A DNA stretch of 64,000 nt from Georgenia soli (GTDB lineage: Bacteria; Actinomycetota; Actinomycetes; Actinomycetales; Actinomycetaceae): contig NZ_PDJI01000004.1 of NCBI RefSeq assembly GCF_002563695.1, positions 1,798,001 to 1,862,000 of the forward strand, written 5' to 3'. Under the pieces are notes generated by a model, which was not told the origin of the DNA, ran no database searches, and saw only the letters and a program-made list of their open reading frames with translations. The translations under genes and the position numbers were made by a program. Below, in pieces: positions 1-8,749 of this stretch; the stretch's first letter is position 1, and each line of letters opens with the position of its first letter.

Positions 1-432
1 CGTGTCCCCCAGGCCCTGCTCGCCGAGCTCGCGCAGCCGTCGTGCCAGCCGGACCAGCTCGGGCCCCTGCCCCGCGCCTCGCGCCTGCGCGGCGAGCCTG
101 GCCGCCGTCGGCTCCACCGCATGACGCAGCTGAGTCAGGCTGCGCAGCTGCGCGTCCCGTCCCGGGCCGGCGAGGCGCCAGCCGATGACCCGCGGGTCGA
201 GGACCGTCCAGGTGCTGACGTCCTGGACGACGACGCCGACACGGCGCCGGGGCTCCACCATGCCGAGTGACTCCAGCACGCGCACCGCCTCGCGGACGAC
301 CGTCCTGGAGACGCCGAAGCGCGCCTCGAGCCGCGCGAGCGTGAGGACCGTTCCCGCCGGGTGAACGCCCGCAGCGATCTCCCGACCTAGCCGGTCGAGC
401 AGGTCGCTGTGCAGCACCGGTGCTGCCGCCAT
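1..432 (-). CDS. GntR-family (FadR subfamily) transcriptional repressor, 3' end cut by window edge
   Basis: Reading the minus strand from ATG at 432 gives about 144 residues before the left edge. The protein opens with a winged-helix domain (residues ~5-75) holding the GntR signature: LARLEARFGVSRTVVREAVR, then VLESLGMVEPRRRVG. An acidic/Arg-rich helical region follows and looks like the start of an FCD ligand-binding domain (about LRHAVEPTAARLAA). It is divergent from the gluconate-type permease at 545, and a 15-bp palindrome lies between them. It probably represses the permease and the idnO operon, and a sugar acid would release it. The effector-binding C-terminus is outside the window. Confidence 0.88.
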   Translation of the reverse strand, partial: MAAAPVLHSDLLDRLGREIAAGVHPAGTVLTLARLEARFGVSRTVVREAVRVLESLGMVEPRRRVGVVVQDVSTWTVLDPRVIGWRLAGPGRDAQLRSLTQLRHAVEPTAARLAAQARGAGQGPELVRLARRLRELGEQGLGDT

Positions 433-453
433 GCCGCCTCCGGGTGGTTTGGC

Positions 454-468
454 AAAGGTGTGATCTTT
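454..468. promoter_or_regulatory. Candidate GntR operator, copy 1
   Basis: AAAGGTGTGATCTTT is an imperfect palindrome (AAAGnTnnnAnCTTT). It lies 22 nt before the GntR start and 77 nt before gntP. The same box with one change occurs at 2378-2392. The repressor assignment is inferred from location and symmetry. Confidence 0.65.
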
Positions 469-544
469 CTGTAAGGGTACCGGACAGTCCCCGTGCCGAT
501 ACCCCTCCTTCCGCGCGGGCGCATACCTATCGATGGAGACTTTC

Positions 545-1921
545 ATGGAAGATTGGACTCAGACCCTGGGAGCAGGCCCGCTCCTGGGGATCGCCGCGGG
601 TGCGATCGCGCTGATCCTGATCCTGGTCATCAGGTTCAAGATGCACGCGTTCCTCGTACTCATCCTCGTGAGCTTGCTCACCGCGTTCGCCACGGGCATC
701 CCCACCAACGCCATCGTGGACACGATGGTGTCCAGCTTCGGCGGGACCCTCGGCTCCGTGGCCCTGCTCGTCGGGCTCGGCGCCATGCTCGGCAAGCTCG
801 TCGAGCACAGCGGCGGCGCGAAGGTGCTGGCCGACAAGCTGGTCGACGTCTTCGGCGAGAAGCGGGCGCCGTTCGCACTCGGCATCGCGTCGTTGATCAT
901 GGGCTTCCCCATCTTCTTCGACGCCGGCCTCGTGGTCATGCTGCCGATCATCTTCGCCGTCGCCCGCCGCCTCGGGAACAACGTGCTGCTTTTCGGCATC
1001 CCGGCGGCCGCCGCCTTCTCGGTCATGCACGTGTTCACGCCGCCGCACCCCGGACCGGTGACCGCCACCGAGCTCTACGGCGCCAACCTCGGCCTCGTGC
1101 TGCTCGTCGGCATCATCATCGCCTTCCCGCTCTGGTACGTCTCCGGCTACCTGTGGGGCCTTCGCGTGGGCAAGAAGTACGTCCTGCCCATCCCCGGCTT
1201 CTTCGGCGAGATCGACGCCGACCAGCCCAAGAACCTGCCCAGGGTCGGCACCGTCGTCGCGATGCTGCTGCTGCCGCTCGGGCTGATCTTCCTCAACACC
1301 GGGCTGGACTTCCTCCGGTCCCTGGGCGTCGTCTCCGCGGACGCCACCTGGTTCCAGGTGCTGTCCGCCCTCGGCGAGTCGCCCGTGGCGCTGCTGATCT
1401 CCGTGCTGGTGGCCACCTGGGTGCTCGGCACGCGACGCGGCGAGCACGGCACGGCGCTGGAGAAAGTTCTCGACTCCTCCCTCGGGCCGGTCTGCTCCGT
1501 CATCCTCATCACGGGTGCCGGTGGCATGTTCGGCGGCATCCTTCGCGCCTCGGGCATCGGCGACGCCCTGTCCGACTCGCTCGACGCGATCGGCCTGCCG
1601 GTCATCTTCGCGGCCTACGTGATCGCCGTCGTCATGCGCGTGGCGCAGGGTTCGGCCACGGTCGCGCTGGTCACTGCGGCGGGTCTCATGGCTCCGGCGG
1701 TCGCCGCGGGCGACTACAGCGCCATGCAGGTCGTCGCCATCACCATCGCGACCGCTGCCGGCTCCGTCTTCGCCGGGCACGTCAACGACTCGGGCTTCTG
1801 GCTGGTCGGCCGCCTCATGGGCATGGACGTCAAGACCACCCTGAAGACCTGGACCGTGCAGCAGACCATCGAGTCGGTGCTGGGCTTCCTCCTGGCGCTG
1901 CTGGTCTTCGCGATCTTCTAG
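545..1921 (+). CDS. gntP: GntP-family gluconate/sugar-acid:H+ symporter
   Basis: This 458-residue polytopic membrane protein imports gluconate-type sugar acids with protons. Family landmarks are GFPIFFDAGLVVMLPI, HVFTPPHPGPVTATE and HVNDSGFWL near the C-terminus, typical of GntP/IdnT permeases. ATG 545 was chosen over ATG 533 because GGAGA at 535-539 is well spaced for it, while nothing suitable precedes 533. Length is normal for the family (about 440-460). A strong hairpin terminator follows at 1969. It is transcribed away from the GntR gene and probably represses through the palindrome at 454. The idn genes downstream suggest the natural substrate may be L-idonate or 5-ketogluconate as well as gluconate. 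Confidence 0.93.
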   Translation: MEDWTQTLGAGPLLGIAAGAIALILILVIRFKMHAFLVLILVSLLTAFATGIPTNAIVDTMVSSFGGTLGSVALLVGLGAMLGKLVEHSGGAKVLADKLVDVFGEKRAPFALGIASLIMGFPIFFDAGLVVMLPIIFAVARRLGNNVLLFGIPAAAAFSVMHVFTPPHPGPVTATELYGANLGLVLLVGIIIAFPLWYVSGYLWGLRVGKKYVLPIPGFFGEIDADQPKNLPRVGTVVAMLLLPLGLIFLNTGLDFLRSLGVVSADATWFQVLSALGESPVALLISVLVATWVLGTRRGEHGTALEKVLDSSLGPVCSVILITGAGGMFGGILRASGIGDALSDSLDAIGLPVIFAAYVIAVVMRVAQGSATVALVTAAGLMAPAVAAGDYSAMQVVAITIATAAGSVFAGHVNDSGFWLVGRLMGMDVKTTLKTWTVQQTIESVLGFLLALLVFAIF

Positions 1922-1968
1922 TCGCCACGTCCCGCGGCGCACGCGCCCTGGGACCACGACCACCACAG

Positions 1969-2002
1969 GGACGGTCGCCGGGCACACGCCCGGCGACCGT
2001 CC
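1969..2002 (+). terminator. Strong hairpin terminator after gntP
   Basis: A perfect 15-bp stem (GGACGGTCGCCGGGC at 1969-1983, complement at 1988-2002) with loop ACAC is followed by TCGTCTTT. It separates gntP from the idnO operon, so the latter needs its own promoter. Confidence 0.8.
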
Positions 2003-2209
2003 TCGTCTTTCACGCCCCGACCGCCCGCTACGCCTGGCTCCACTACTCGCGACCGCCAGCCCCTCACGCCCTCCGCCTGCTCCGCTACCCGCGACCGCCG
2101 CAACCCTCACGTGCTACGCCTGCCCCGTCACGGCTACGCCAGCGACCCGGCCACCAGGCAGCCGCCCACCGCGGGTCGAATCGCCGAGCGCGGGTGGAGA
2201 ACCATGCGT

Positions 2210-2360
2210 GGTCGGCGCGAAAGGGCGCGGTCGGCGCGAAAGGGCGCGCTCGGCGCAAAGGCGCGCGGTCGGCGTAAAGGGGCGCGGTCGGCGCGAAAGG
2301 GCGCAGCCGGCGCAAAGAGCGCGGTCGGCACCAAAGCGCGCGGTCGGCACCAGAGAGCGC
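2210..2360. repeat. Tandem array of eight 19-bp units (array 1)
   Basis: Units start at 2210, 2229, 2248, 2267, 2286, 2305 (18 bp), 2323 and 2342. The commonest form is GGTCGGCGCGAAAGGGCGC, and later copies diverge (GGTCGGCACCAAAGCGCGC). Open frames crossing it on either strand are repeat-encoded and not credible genes. It sits in the 622-bp gap between gntP and idnO. Apart from the terminator at 1969 and the operator at 2378, I see nothing else in that gap. Confidence 0.9.
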
Positions 2361-2377
2361 GGCGCACGCGGATTGCC

Positions 2378-2392
2378 AAAGGTATGATCTTT
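2378..2392. promoter_or_regulatory. Candidate GntR operator, copy 2
   Basis: AAAGGTATGATCTTT matches the box at 454-468 in 14 of 15 positions and lies about 150 nt upstream of idnO. Shared operators suggest that permease and catabolic operon are co-repressed by the divergent GntR protein. Confidence 0.65.
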
Positions 2393-2543
2393 GTGCGAGC
2401 CTGTGAACTGAGGCACGGAAGAGTCAGGCATGACGTCACGGACGACGGCGCCCCCGCTGGCACCCGCCGACCAGGTCCCGCCCGGACCGACGCCGCCCGG
2501 CGCGCACGAGCCACCACACTCCCCGGATCGGCAAGGAAGAACG

Positions 2544-3314
2544 ATGGTCAACTCCCTCTTCGACATCACCGGCAAGCTGGCGTTCGTCACCGGCTCCTCC
2601 CGCGGGCTCGGCAACGCCCTCGCCGTCGGCCTGGCCCAGGCGGGCGCCCGGGTCGTGCTGCACGGCCGCGACGCGGACGCCCTGAAGAAGGCGCAGGAGC
2701 ACATCACGGCCATCACCGGCACGCCGACGCCGGCCGTCTCCTTCGACGTCACCGACCAGGCCGCCGTCCGCGACGGCGTCGCCGCGCTGGTCGCCGAGCA
2801 CGGCGTCCCGGACGTCCTCGTCAACAACGCCGGCATCCAGCGCCGCGCCCCGTTCAACGACTTCGACGCGGACGACTGGGACGACATCGTCGCCGCGAAC
2901 CTCTCCAGCGCCTTCTACGTCTCGCAGCAGGTCACGCGCGGCATGGCCGAGCGCGGCTCCGGCAAGGTCATCAACATCGGGTCCGTGCAGTCGATGCTCG
3001 CCCGCCAGACCATCGCGCCCTACTCGGCCACCAAGGGCGGCGTCGTCATGCTGACCAAGGGCATGGCCGCCGACCTCGCCCGCTTCAACATCCAGGTCAA
3101 CGCCATCTCCCCCGGGTACTTCGCCACCGAGATGAACAAGGCGCTGGTCGAGGACGAGGCGTTCAACAGCTGGGTGATCAACCGAACCCCCGCCCAGCGC
3201 TGGGGCAGGTTCGAGGAGCTCGTCGGCACGCTGGTCTACCTGGCCTCGGACGCCTCGAGCTTCGTCTCCGGCCAGAACATCTTCGTCGACGGCGGCATGA
3301 CCTCGGTCGTCTGA
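2544..3314 (+). CDS. idnO: SDR oxidoreductase, 5-keto-D-gluconate 5-reductase (IdnO type)
   Basis: This 256-residue classical short-chain dehydrogenase interconverts 5-ketogluconate and D-gluconate with NAD(P)H. The nucleotide-binding motif TGSSRGLG is at residues 16-23, then NNAGIQRR, with catalytic Ser147, Tyr160 and Lys164 (SVQS...YSATK). NNAGIQRR and ALVEDEAF are characteristic of IdnO/Gno rather than of generic SDRs. ATG 2544 follows an AAGGAAG ribosome site at 2533. An in-frame start 38 codons upstream would add a proline-rich tail not expected in the family. It is the first gene of an operon with idnD, a hydroxyacid dehydrogenase, KDPG aldolase and KDG kinase. Confidence 0.9.
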   Translation: MVNSLFDITGKLAFVTGSSRGLGNALAVGLAQAGARVVLHGRDADALKKAQEHITAITGTPTPAVSFDVTDQAAVRDGVAALVAEHGVPDVLVNNAGIQRRAPFNDFDADDWDDIVAANLSSAFYVSQQVTRGMAERGSGKVINIGSVQSMLARQTIAPYSATKGGVVMLTKGMAADLARFNIQVNAISPGYFATEMNKALVEDEAFNSWVINRTPAQRWGRFEELVGTLVYLASDASSFVSGQNIFVDGGMTSVV

Positions 3315-3371
3315 CCCGACCCGTCCCGCCCGCACCGTCCCCCAGACACCGAGACACCCGAGAGAAGCGAC

Positions 3372-4388
3372 ATGAGAGCGATCGTCATCCACGGCAAGCA
3401 GGACCTGCGCGAGGAGGAGGTCCCGACCCCCGAGCCCGGCGAGGGGCAGGTGCGCCTGCGCATGGCGTTCGGCGGCATCTGCGGCTCCGACCTGCACTAC
3501 TACTACGAGGGCGCCAACGGCGCGTTCGTGGTCCGCGAGCCGCTGGTGCCCGGCCACGAGGTCTCGGGCACCGTCGACCTCGACCCCTCGGGCGAGCTCG
3601 CCCCCGGCACCCCGGTCACCGTGCACCCGGCCACCTTCGGCACCCCCGAGCCCGGCCTGGAGAACCACCGCCACCTGTGGCCGAACGGCGCCTACCTCGG
3701 CAGCGCGTCCACCTGGCCGCACACCCAGGGCGGGATGAGCGAGTACCTCCTCGTCACCAAGGACATGGTGCGGGTGCTGCCGGACAGCCTGCCGCTGCGC
3801 CGCGCGGCCCTGGCCGAGCCCCTCGCCGTCGGCCTGCACGGCATCAAGCTCGCCGGCGGCGTCGAGGGCAGGACGGTCCTCGTCTCCGGCTCCGGCCCCA
3901 TCGGGCTGCTCGCCGCTGCCGGCGCGCTCGCGAAGGGCGCCGCCGAGGTCGTCGCCACCGACGTCCTGCCCGGTCCGCTCGAGCGTGCCCGCGCGCTCGG
4001 CGTCCACCGGACCATCCAGGTCACCGAGGAGGAGATCCCGGAGTCCGCCTTCGACGTTGTCCTCGAGTGCTCCGGCGCCCCCGCGGCCATCAACGCCGCG
4101 ATCGTGGCCACGCGCCGGGCCGGCACCTACGTCCAGGTCGGCATGGTCCCCAACGAGCCGAAGGGCATCAACCTCGCGCCCCTGATCTCCAAGGAGGTCA
4201 CGCTCCACGGGTCCTTCCGCTTCAACGACGAGATCGACGAGGCCGTGCGGATGCTCGACGCCACCCCCGGCATCGAGGACGTCATCACCCACGAGCTCCC
4301 CGCCGACCGGGCCGTCGAGGCCTTCGCCGCCGCCAAGGACTCCCAGTCCTCCGGCAAGGTCGTCGTCTCCCTGTGGCAGGACGCATGA
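3372..4388 (+). CDS. idnD: Zinc-type alcohol dehydrogenase, L-idonate 5-dehydrogenase (IdnD type)
   Basis: This 338-residue MDR-family enzyme would oxidise L-idonate to 5-ketogluconate. The GGICGSDLHYY motif supplies catalytic Cys37, GHEVSG gives His62-Glu63, SGSGPIGLL is the cofactor loop, and VQVGM...LHGSFRF resembles enterobacterial IdnD. The lobe that normally carries four structural-zinc cysteines is here HPATFGTPEPGLENHRHLWP and has none, so only the catalytic zinc is likely. GAGAG at ~3360 serves as ribosome site. Its stop overlaps the next start (ATGA). Idonate as substrate is inferred from similarity plus the idnO neighbour; another polyol or sugar acid is possible. Confidence 0.85.
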   Translation: MRAIVIHGKQDLREEEVPTPEPGEGQVRLRMAFGGICGSDLHYYYEGANGAFVVREPLVPGHEVSGTVDLDPSGELAPGTPVTVHPATFGTPEPGLENHRHLWPNGAYLGSASTWPHTQGGMSEYLLVTKDMVRVLPDSLPLRRAALAEPLAVGLHGIKLAGGVEGRTVLVSGSGPIGLLAAAGALAKGAAEVVATDVLPGPLERARALGVHRTIQVTEEEIPESAFDVVLECSGAPAAINAAIVATRRAGTYVQVGMVPNEPKGINLAPLISKEVTLHGSFRFNDEIDEAVRMLDATPGIEDVITHELPADRAVEAFAAAKDSQSSGKVVVSLWQDA

Positions 4389-5356
4389 GGATCGTCATCA
4401 CCGACTGCGACCACGCCTCGGTGGACATCGAGCGGGCCGTGGCCGGCGAGGCGGGGGCCGAGCTGGTCGTCGCCCAGGGCATCTCGCCCGCCGAGGTCAT
4501 CGCGAACGCCGAGGGCGCCGACGGGCTCGTCGTCCAGTACGCGCAGATCACCGCCGCGGTGATGGACGCCCTGCCGAACCTGAAGGCGGTCGGCCGCTAC
4601 GGCGTCGGGGTCGACACCGTCGACGTCGAGGCCGCCACGGCCCGCGGCGTCGCGGTGTGCAACGTGCCCGACTACGGCACCGAGGCGGTCTCGGACCACG
4701 CGATCGCCCTCGCCCTCGCCGTGAGCCGCGGGCTCGTGGCGCTGGACCGCGGCACCCGCGCCGGGCGCCCGAACCTGGCCGAGGTGAACCCCATCTTCCA
4801 GGTCCGCGGCCGCACGTTCGGCGTCCTCGGTTTCGGCGCGATCGGGCGGGCCACGGCCCGCAAGGCCGCCGGCGTCGGGTACGAGGTGGTCGTCCACGAC
4901 ACCGCCGTGGAGCCCGGCACCCTGACCGAGGAGGGCTACGAGGCCGTGTCGCTGGAGGAGCTGCTGCGCCGCTCCCAGGTGCTCTCGGTCCACGTGCCGC
5001 TCGTCCCGGCCACCCACCACCTCCTGGACGCCACCAGGCTCGCCCTCCTCCCGGAGCACGCGGTCGTCGTCAACACCTCCCGCGGCGGGGTCGTCGACAC
5101 CGACGCGCTGGTCGACGCCCTGCGGTCCGGCCACCTGCTGGGGGCGGGCCTGGACGTCTTCGAGACCGAGCCGCTGCCCGCCGACCACCCGCTCACCGAG
5201 CTCGACCGCGTGGTGCTCACGCCGCACGCAGGCTTCTACACCGAGGAGTCCTACGCGGAGCTGAAGCGGCGCACGATCCAGAACGTGGTGGACGTCGTCG
5301 CCGGGCGACGTCCGCGGAACATCCTCAACCCGTCCGTCCTCGGAGGGACCCGATGA
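4385..5356 (+). CDS. D-isomer-specific 2-hydroxyacid dehydrogenase
   Basis: This 323-residue NAD(P)-dependent enzyme belongs to the phosphoglycerate dehydrogenase/hydroxypyruvate-2-ketogluconate reductase superfamily. The N-terminal substrate domain includes GRYGVGVDTVD. The central Rossmann motif is GVLGFGAIGRATA (~140-152). VNTSRGGVVDTDAL carries the catalytic Arg, a Glu lies in the FETEPLP segment, and LTPHAGFYTEES carries the catalytic His. It overlaps idnD and the aldolase by 4 bp each, so translation is probably coupled. In this operon it may act on 2- or 5-keto sugar acids, but the sequence alone does not fix the substrate. Confidence 0.85.
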   Translation: MRIVITDCDHASVDIERAVAGEAGAELVVAQGISPAEVIANAEGADGLVVQYAQITAAVMDALPNLKAVGRYGVGVDTVDVEAATARGVAVCNVPDYGTEAVSDHAIALALAVSRGLVALDRGTRAGRPNLAEVNPIFQVRGRTFGVLGFGAIGRATARKAAGVGYEVVVHDTAVEPGTLTEEGYEAVSLEELLRRSQVLSVHVPLVPATHHLLDATRLALLPEHAVVVNTSRGGVVDTDALVDALRSGHLLGAGLDVFETEPLPADHPLTELDRVVLTPHAGFYTEESYAELKRRTIQNVVDVVAGRRPRNILNPSVLGGTR

Positions 5357-6051
5357 CCGACGACGTCCTCGGCCCGGGGCAGGTTCCCGCCGACCACGCC
5401 GCGCTGCTGGGCCGGCTCGCCGGCCTGCGGCTGCTGCCCGTCGTCGTCCTGGAGGACGCCGCCGCCGCGGTGCCGCTGGCGTCCGCGCTGGTCGCGGGCG
5501 GCCTGCCGGTCGCGGAGGTGACCTTCCGGACCCCCGCGGCGGCGGACGCGATCCGCGCGATGGCCGACTCCGGCCTCACGGACCCCGACGGCGCCGGCCT
5601 CCTGGTCGGGGCCGGCACCGTCGTCACGCCGGGCCAGGTGGACGACGCCGTGGCCGCCGGGGCACGGTTCGTCGTCTCCCCCGGCCTGAGCCGCGCCGTC
5701 GTCGAGCGCTGCGCGGAGCACGGGGTGCTGGTGCTGCCCGGCACGGCGACGGCTACGGAGGTCCAGGCGGCCCTGACCATGGGGCTGCGCGCGGTGAAGT
5801 TCTTCCCCGCCGCGACCTCCGGCGGCCCCGCCGCCATCAGGGCCCTCGCCGCCCCGTTCCCGCAGATGCGGTTCGTCCCCACCGGGGGCATCACCGCGGC
5901 GGACGTCGGCGAGTACCTGGCCCTGCCCGCCGTCCTGGCGGCCGGCGGGTCCTGGATGGTGCCGGCCTCCGCCGTCGCCGCCGGGAACTTCGCCGAGGTC
6001 GAGCGGCTCACCGCGGCCGCGGTGGCGGCCACCCGGACGGCGGCGTCATGA
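5353..6051 (+). CDS. eda: KDPG/KHG aldolase
   Basis: This 232-residue class I aldolase cleaves 2-keto-3-deoxy-6-phosphogluconate to pyruvate and glyceraldehyde-3-phosphate. Family motifs are AEVTFRT with catalytic Glu55, LVGAGTV, VSPG, and LRAVKFFPA with Schiff-base Lys149, then PTGGI. Length is close to the usual 205-230, with a ~15-residue N-terminal extension. It overlaps its neighbours on both sides by 4 bp (ATGA). With the downstream KDG kinase it forms the lower part of an Entner-Doudoroff-type route. Confidence 0.93.
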   Translation: MTDDVLGPGQVPADHAALLGRLAGLRLLPVVVLEDAAAAVPLASALVAGGLPVAEVTFRTPAAADAIRAMADSGLTDPDGAGLLVGAGTVVTPGQVDDAVAAGARFVVSPGLSRAVVERCAEHGVLVLPGTATATEVQAALTMGLRAVKFFPAATSGGPAAIRALAAPFPQMRFVPTGGITAADVGEYLALPAVLAAGGSWMVPASAVAAGNFAEVERLTAAAVAATRTAAS

Positions 6052-6995
6052 CGACGGCGCAGCCGGCCACGACGGACGCGACGCCCCTTCCCGAGGTGCT
6101 CTGCATCGGCGAGACGATGGCGATGGTGACCTCGGCCGACGCGGGCCCGGTCGCGACGGCGGAGACCTTCACGATCTCCCCGGGCGGGGCCGAGTCGAAC
6201 CTGGCCCAGCACCTCGCCGAGCTCGGCGTGCCGACGGCGTGGGTCTCCGCGCTCGGGGACGACCCCCTCGGCGACCGGGTGCTCGCGGCGATCGAATCCT
6301 CCGGCGTCGACACCCGGTGGGTGGTCCGCGACCCGTGCGCGAACACCGGCGTGTACGTGAAGGACCCGGGCGCGAAGGTCTACTACTACCGCAGGGGTTC
6401 CGCGGCCTCCCGGCTCGGGCCCATGCACGTGTCCGGGTGGCCGGTGGCGACGGCCCGCTGGGTGCACGTCTCCGGGATCACCCCGGCCCTGTCCGAGACG
6501 TGCCGCGCACTGCTCCCGACGGTGCTGGACGCCGCCCGGGACGCCGGTGCCGGGGTGTCCTTCGACGTCAACTACCGGCCCGCGCTGTGGTCGACGGCAG
6601 AGGCCGCCGAGGTGCTCCGCCCGCTCGCGGACCGCTCCGACGTCGTCCTGGTCGGCCGCGACGAGGCCGAGACGCTCTGGGGCACGCCCACCGCCGAGGA
6701 GATCGCGGCGCTCTTCCCGAACGCGGGCCGCGTCGTCGTCAAGGACGGCGCCGTCGAGGCCGTCGAGCTCGACCGCACGGACGGGACCGAGGTGGTCACC
6801 CGGGTCCCCGCCCGGGCCGTGGACGTGGTGGAGCCGGTGGGCGCCGGCGACGCGTTCGGCGGCGGCTACCTCGCGGCGCTGCTGCGCGGGGACGGCGCCG
6901 AGGGCCGCCTGGCGCTGGGCCACTCCCTCGCCGCCTGGGTGCTCGGCTCACCGGCCGACTACCGCTCCGGCCACGGCCCGCACGTGCACCTTTAG
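6048..6995 (+). CDS. kdgK: PfkB-family sugar kinase, 2-keto-3-deoxygluconate kinase type
   Basis: This 315-residue ribokinase-fold protein opens with LCIGETMAMV, has the substrate motif SPGGAESNLAQHLAELG, and ends with the anion-hole motif VGAGDAFGGGYLAALL whose Asp is the catalytic base. It would phosphorylate 2-keto-3-deoxygluconate to KDPG for the aldolase just upstream, which it overlaps by 4 bp. Fructokinase-like specificity cannot be excluded by sequence, but the gene order favours KDG. It is the last gene of the operon. The following 126 bp hold no clear strong terminator. Confidence 0.86.
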   Translation: MTTAQPATTDATPLPEVLCIGETMAMVTSADAGPVATAETFTISPGGAESNLAQHLAELGVPTAWVSALGDDPLGDRVLAAIESSGVDTRWVVRDPCANTGVYVKDPGAKVYYYRRGSAASRLGPMHVSGWPVATARWVHVSGITPALSETCRALLPTVLDAARDAGAGVSFDVNYRPALWSTAEAAEVLRPLADRSDVVLVGRDEAETLWGTPTAEEIAALFPNAGRVVVKDGAVEAVELDRTDGTEVVTRVPARAVDVVEPVGAGDAFGGGYLAALLRGDGAEGRLALGHSLAAWVLGSPADYRSGHGPHVHL

Positions 6996-7121
6996 AGCGG
7001 CGGGTCCGCGCCACGCCCGGCTTGCGCGACTGCCCATGGAGTGGACAGCTGACGATCGGGTGACGAACTCATGGTGGTATGCCTCACACTGTTACCACCT
7101 GCGCGACCTCCGGAGGCCGAG

Positions 7122-7958
7122 ATGACCGCTCGAACCATACGCGCCGCAGCCCTGGCGGCCGGTGCCGCCCTCTTCCTCGCCGCCTGCGGCGGTGGCGGTG
7201 GCGGCAGCGAGACCCCGGCGGGCGGTGGCACCGGCGCCACCGGCGCCGCCGCGAGCTTCGACCTCGTCAAGGAAGGCACCCTCACCGCCTGCTCCGAGGT
7301 GCCGTACCCGCCGTTCGAGGTCGAGGACCCCAGCAAGCCCAGCGGCTACGGCGGCTTCGACATCGACCTGCTGCAGGCGATCGCCGACAACCTCGGGCTC
7401 AAGCTCGCCGTCGCCGACGTCAGCTTCGACGCGCTGCAGTCCGGCACCACCCTCGTGGCCGGCCAGTGCGACGTCGGCGCCTCCGCCATCACGATCACGG
7501 ACAAGCGCAAGGCCAACCTCGACTTCACGGACCCGTACTACGACTCCCTCCAGTCGCTGCTCGTCCCGGCCGACTCGGACATCAAGAGCATCGACGACCT
7601 CGCGGGCAAGAACGTGGCGGTCCAGCAGGGCACCACGGGCCAGGCCTACGCCACCGAGCACGCCCCGGAGGCGAACCTCTCCGCCTTCCCCGGCGACGGC
7701 GAGATGTGGCCCGCGCTGCAGGCCGGCCAGGTCGACGCGATCCTGCAGGACCTGCCCGTCAACGTCGAGCACGCGAAGGCGGACAAGAACTACGTCATCG
7801 TCCAGGAGTTCGACACCGGCGAGCAGTACGGGTACGCCCTCGCCAAGGGCAAGAACCCCGAGCTGCTCAAGGCGATCAACACCCAGCTGAAGGACCTGCG
7901 CGACAACGGCACCTACCAGAAGATCTACGACTCCTACTTCGCCGCCAGCGGCTCCTGA
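7122..7958 (+). CDS. Amino-acid ABC transporter substrate-binding lipoprotein
   Basis: This is a 278-residue extracellular solute-binding protein of the polar amino-acid family (SBP_bac_3). A signal peptide ends in the lipobox LFLAAC at about residue 22, followed by a Gly-rich linker, then the binding fold ([57 protein letters not shown]). ATG 7122 follows GGAGG at 7112; an earlier in-frame start would bury the signal peptide. A small inverted repeat (GGTGGTA 7073-7079 / TACCACC 7093-7099) in the leader could be an operator or part of the 5' UTR. The ligand is unknown. Confidence 0.92.
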   Translation: MTARTIRAAALAAGAALFLAACGGGGGGSETPAGGGTGATGAAASFDLVKEGTLTACSEVPYPPFEVEDPSKPSGYGGFDIDLLQAIADNLGLKLAVADVSFDALQSGTTLVAGQCDVGASAITITDKRKANLDFTDPYYDSLQSLLVPADSDIKSIDDLAGKNVAVQQGTTGQAYATEHAPEANLSAFPGDGEMWPALQAGQVDAILQDLPVNVEHAKADKNYVIVQEFDTGEQYGYALAKGKNPELLKAINTQLKDLRDNGTYQKIYDSYFAASGS

Positions 7959-7963
7959 CCCCC

Positions 7964-8749
7964 ATGCGCAGGACCACGCGTCAGCGCCTGTACCGGGGCG
8001 TCAACTACGCGATCTTCGCCGCGGTGGTGGTGATCGTCGTCGTCGCCACGGACTGGGAGCGCATCACCAACCAGTTCTTCCGCATCGACATCGCGCGGGA
8101 GCAGCTGCCCCAGATCATCACGATCGCCCTGAAGAACACCGTGCTGTTCACCGTGATCTCCTTCGTCGGCGGCGTGGTGCTGGGCGTGGTGATGGCGCTG
8201 CTGAAGCTCTCCTCGGTGGGGCCGTACCGGTGGTTCGCGACCGCCTACATCGAGCTCTTCCGCGGCGTGCCGGCCCTGCTGACGATCTTCGCGATGGCGT
8301 ACATGCTCCCCATCGCGCTCGGGCTCCGGGTGCCGGGCGGGCAGGTCGGCGCCGGCCTGGTCGGTCTCATCCTGGTGGCGTCCGCGTACATGGCGGAGGT
8401 GATCCGCTCGGGCATCCAGGCCGTGCCCAAGGGCCAGACGGAGGCGGCGCGCTCGCTGGGGATGTCTCCGGCCCGGACGATGTTCTGGGTGGTGCTCCCG
8501 CAGGGTTTCCGCATCGTCATCCCGCCGATGACCAACGAGTTCGTGCTCCTGCTCAAGGACACCTCGCTGCTGTTCATCGCCGGGTCGACCGTGCTCACGA
8601 AGGAGCTGACCACCTTCGCGCGCGACGGCCTGACGACGTACGCGAACGGCACCCCGCTGATCATGGCGGCGATGCTCTACCTCCTCGTCACCATCCCGTT
8701 GACCCGGCTGGTCGCGTGGCTCGAGCGAAAGATGGCGAAGACCCGATGA
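7964..8749 (+). CDS. Amino-acid ABC transporter permease
   Basis: This 261-residue HisM/GlnP-type inner-membrane permease has about five transmembrane helices and the conserved cytoplasmic loop motif ([20 protein letters not shown], then [11 protein letters not shown]) that docks on the ATPase. It begins 5 bp after the binding-protein stop and overlaps the ATPase start by 4 bp. No second permease is present, so it probably acts as a homodimer. Confidence 0.92.
   Translation: MRRTTRQRLYRGVNYAIFAAVVVIVVVATDWERITNQFFRIDIAREQLPQIITIALKNTVLFTVISFVGGVVLGVVMALLKLSSVGPYRWFATAYIELFRGVPALLTIFAMAYMLPIALGLRVPGGQVGAGLVGLILVASAYMAEVIRSGIQAVPKGQTEAARSLGMSPARTMFWVVLPQGFRIVIPPMTNEFVLLLKDTSLLFIAGSTVLTKELTTFARDGLTTYANGTPLIMAAMLYLLVTIPLTRLVAWLERKMAKTR

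Noticed and set aside
527..2110. Long minus-strand open frame opposite gntP
   Set aside because: It is a shadow frame produced by GC-rich codon bias; the plus-strand frame carries all GntP family motifs.
2085..2517. Overlapping open frames rich in Arg/Ala/Pro between gntP and idnO
   Set aside because: They arise from array 1; all frames look alike in composition and none has a start signal or family resemblance.
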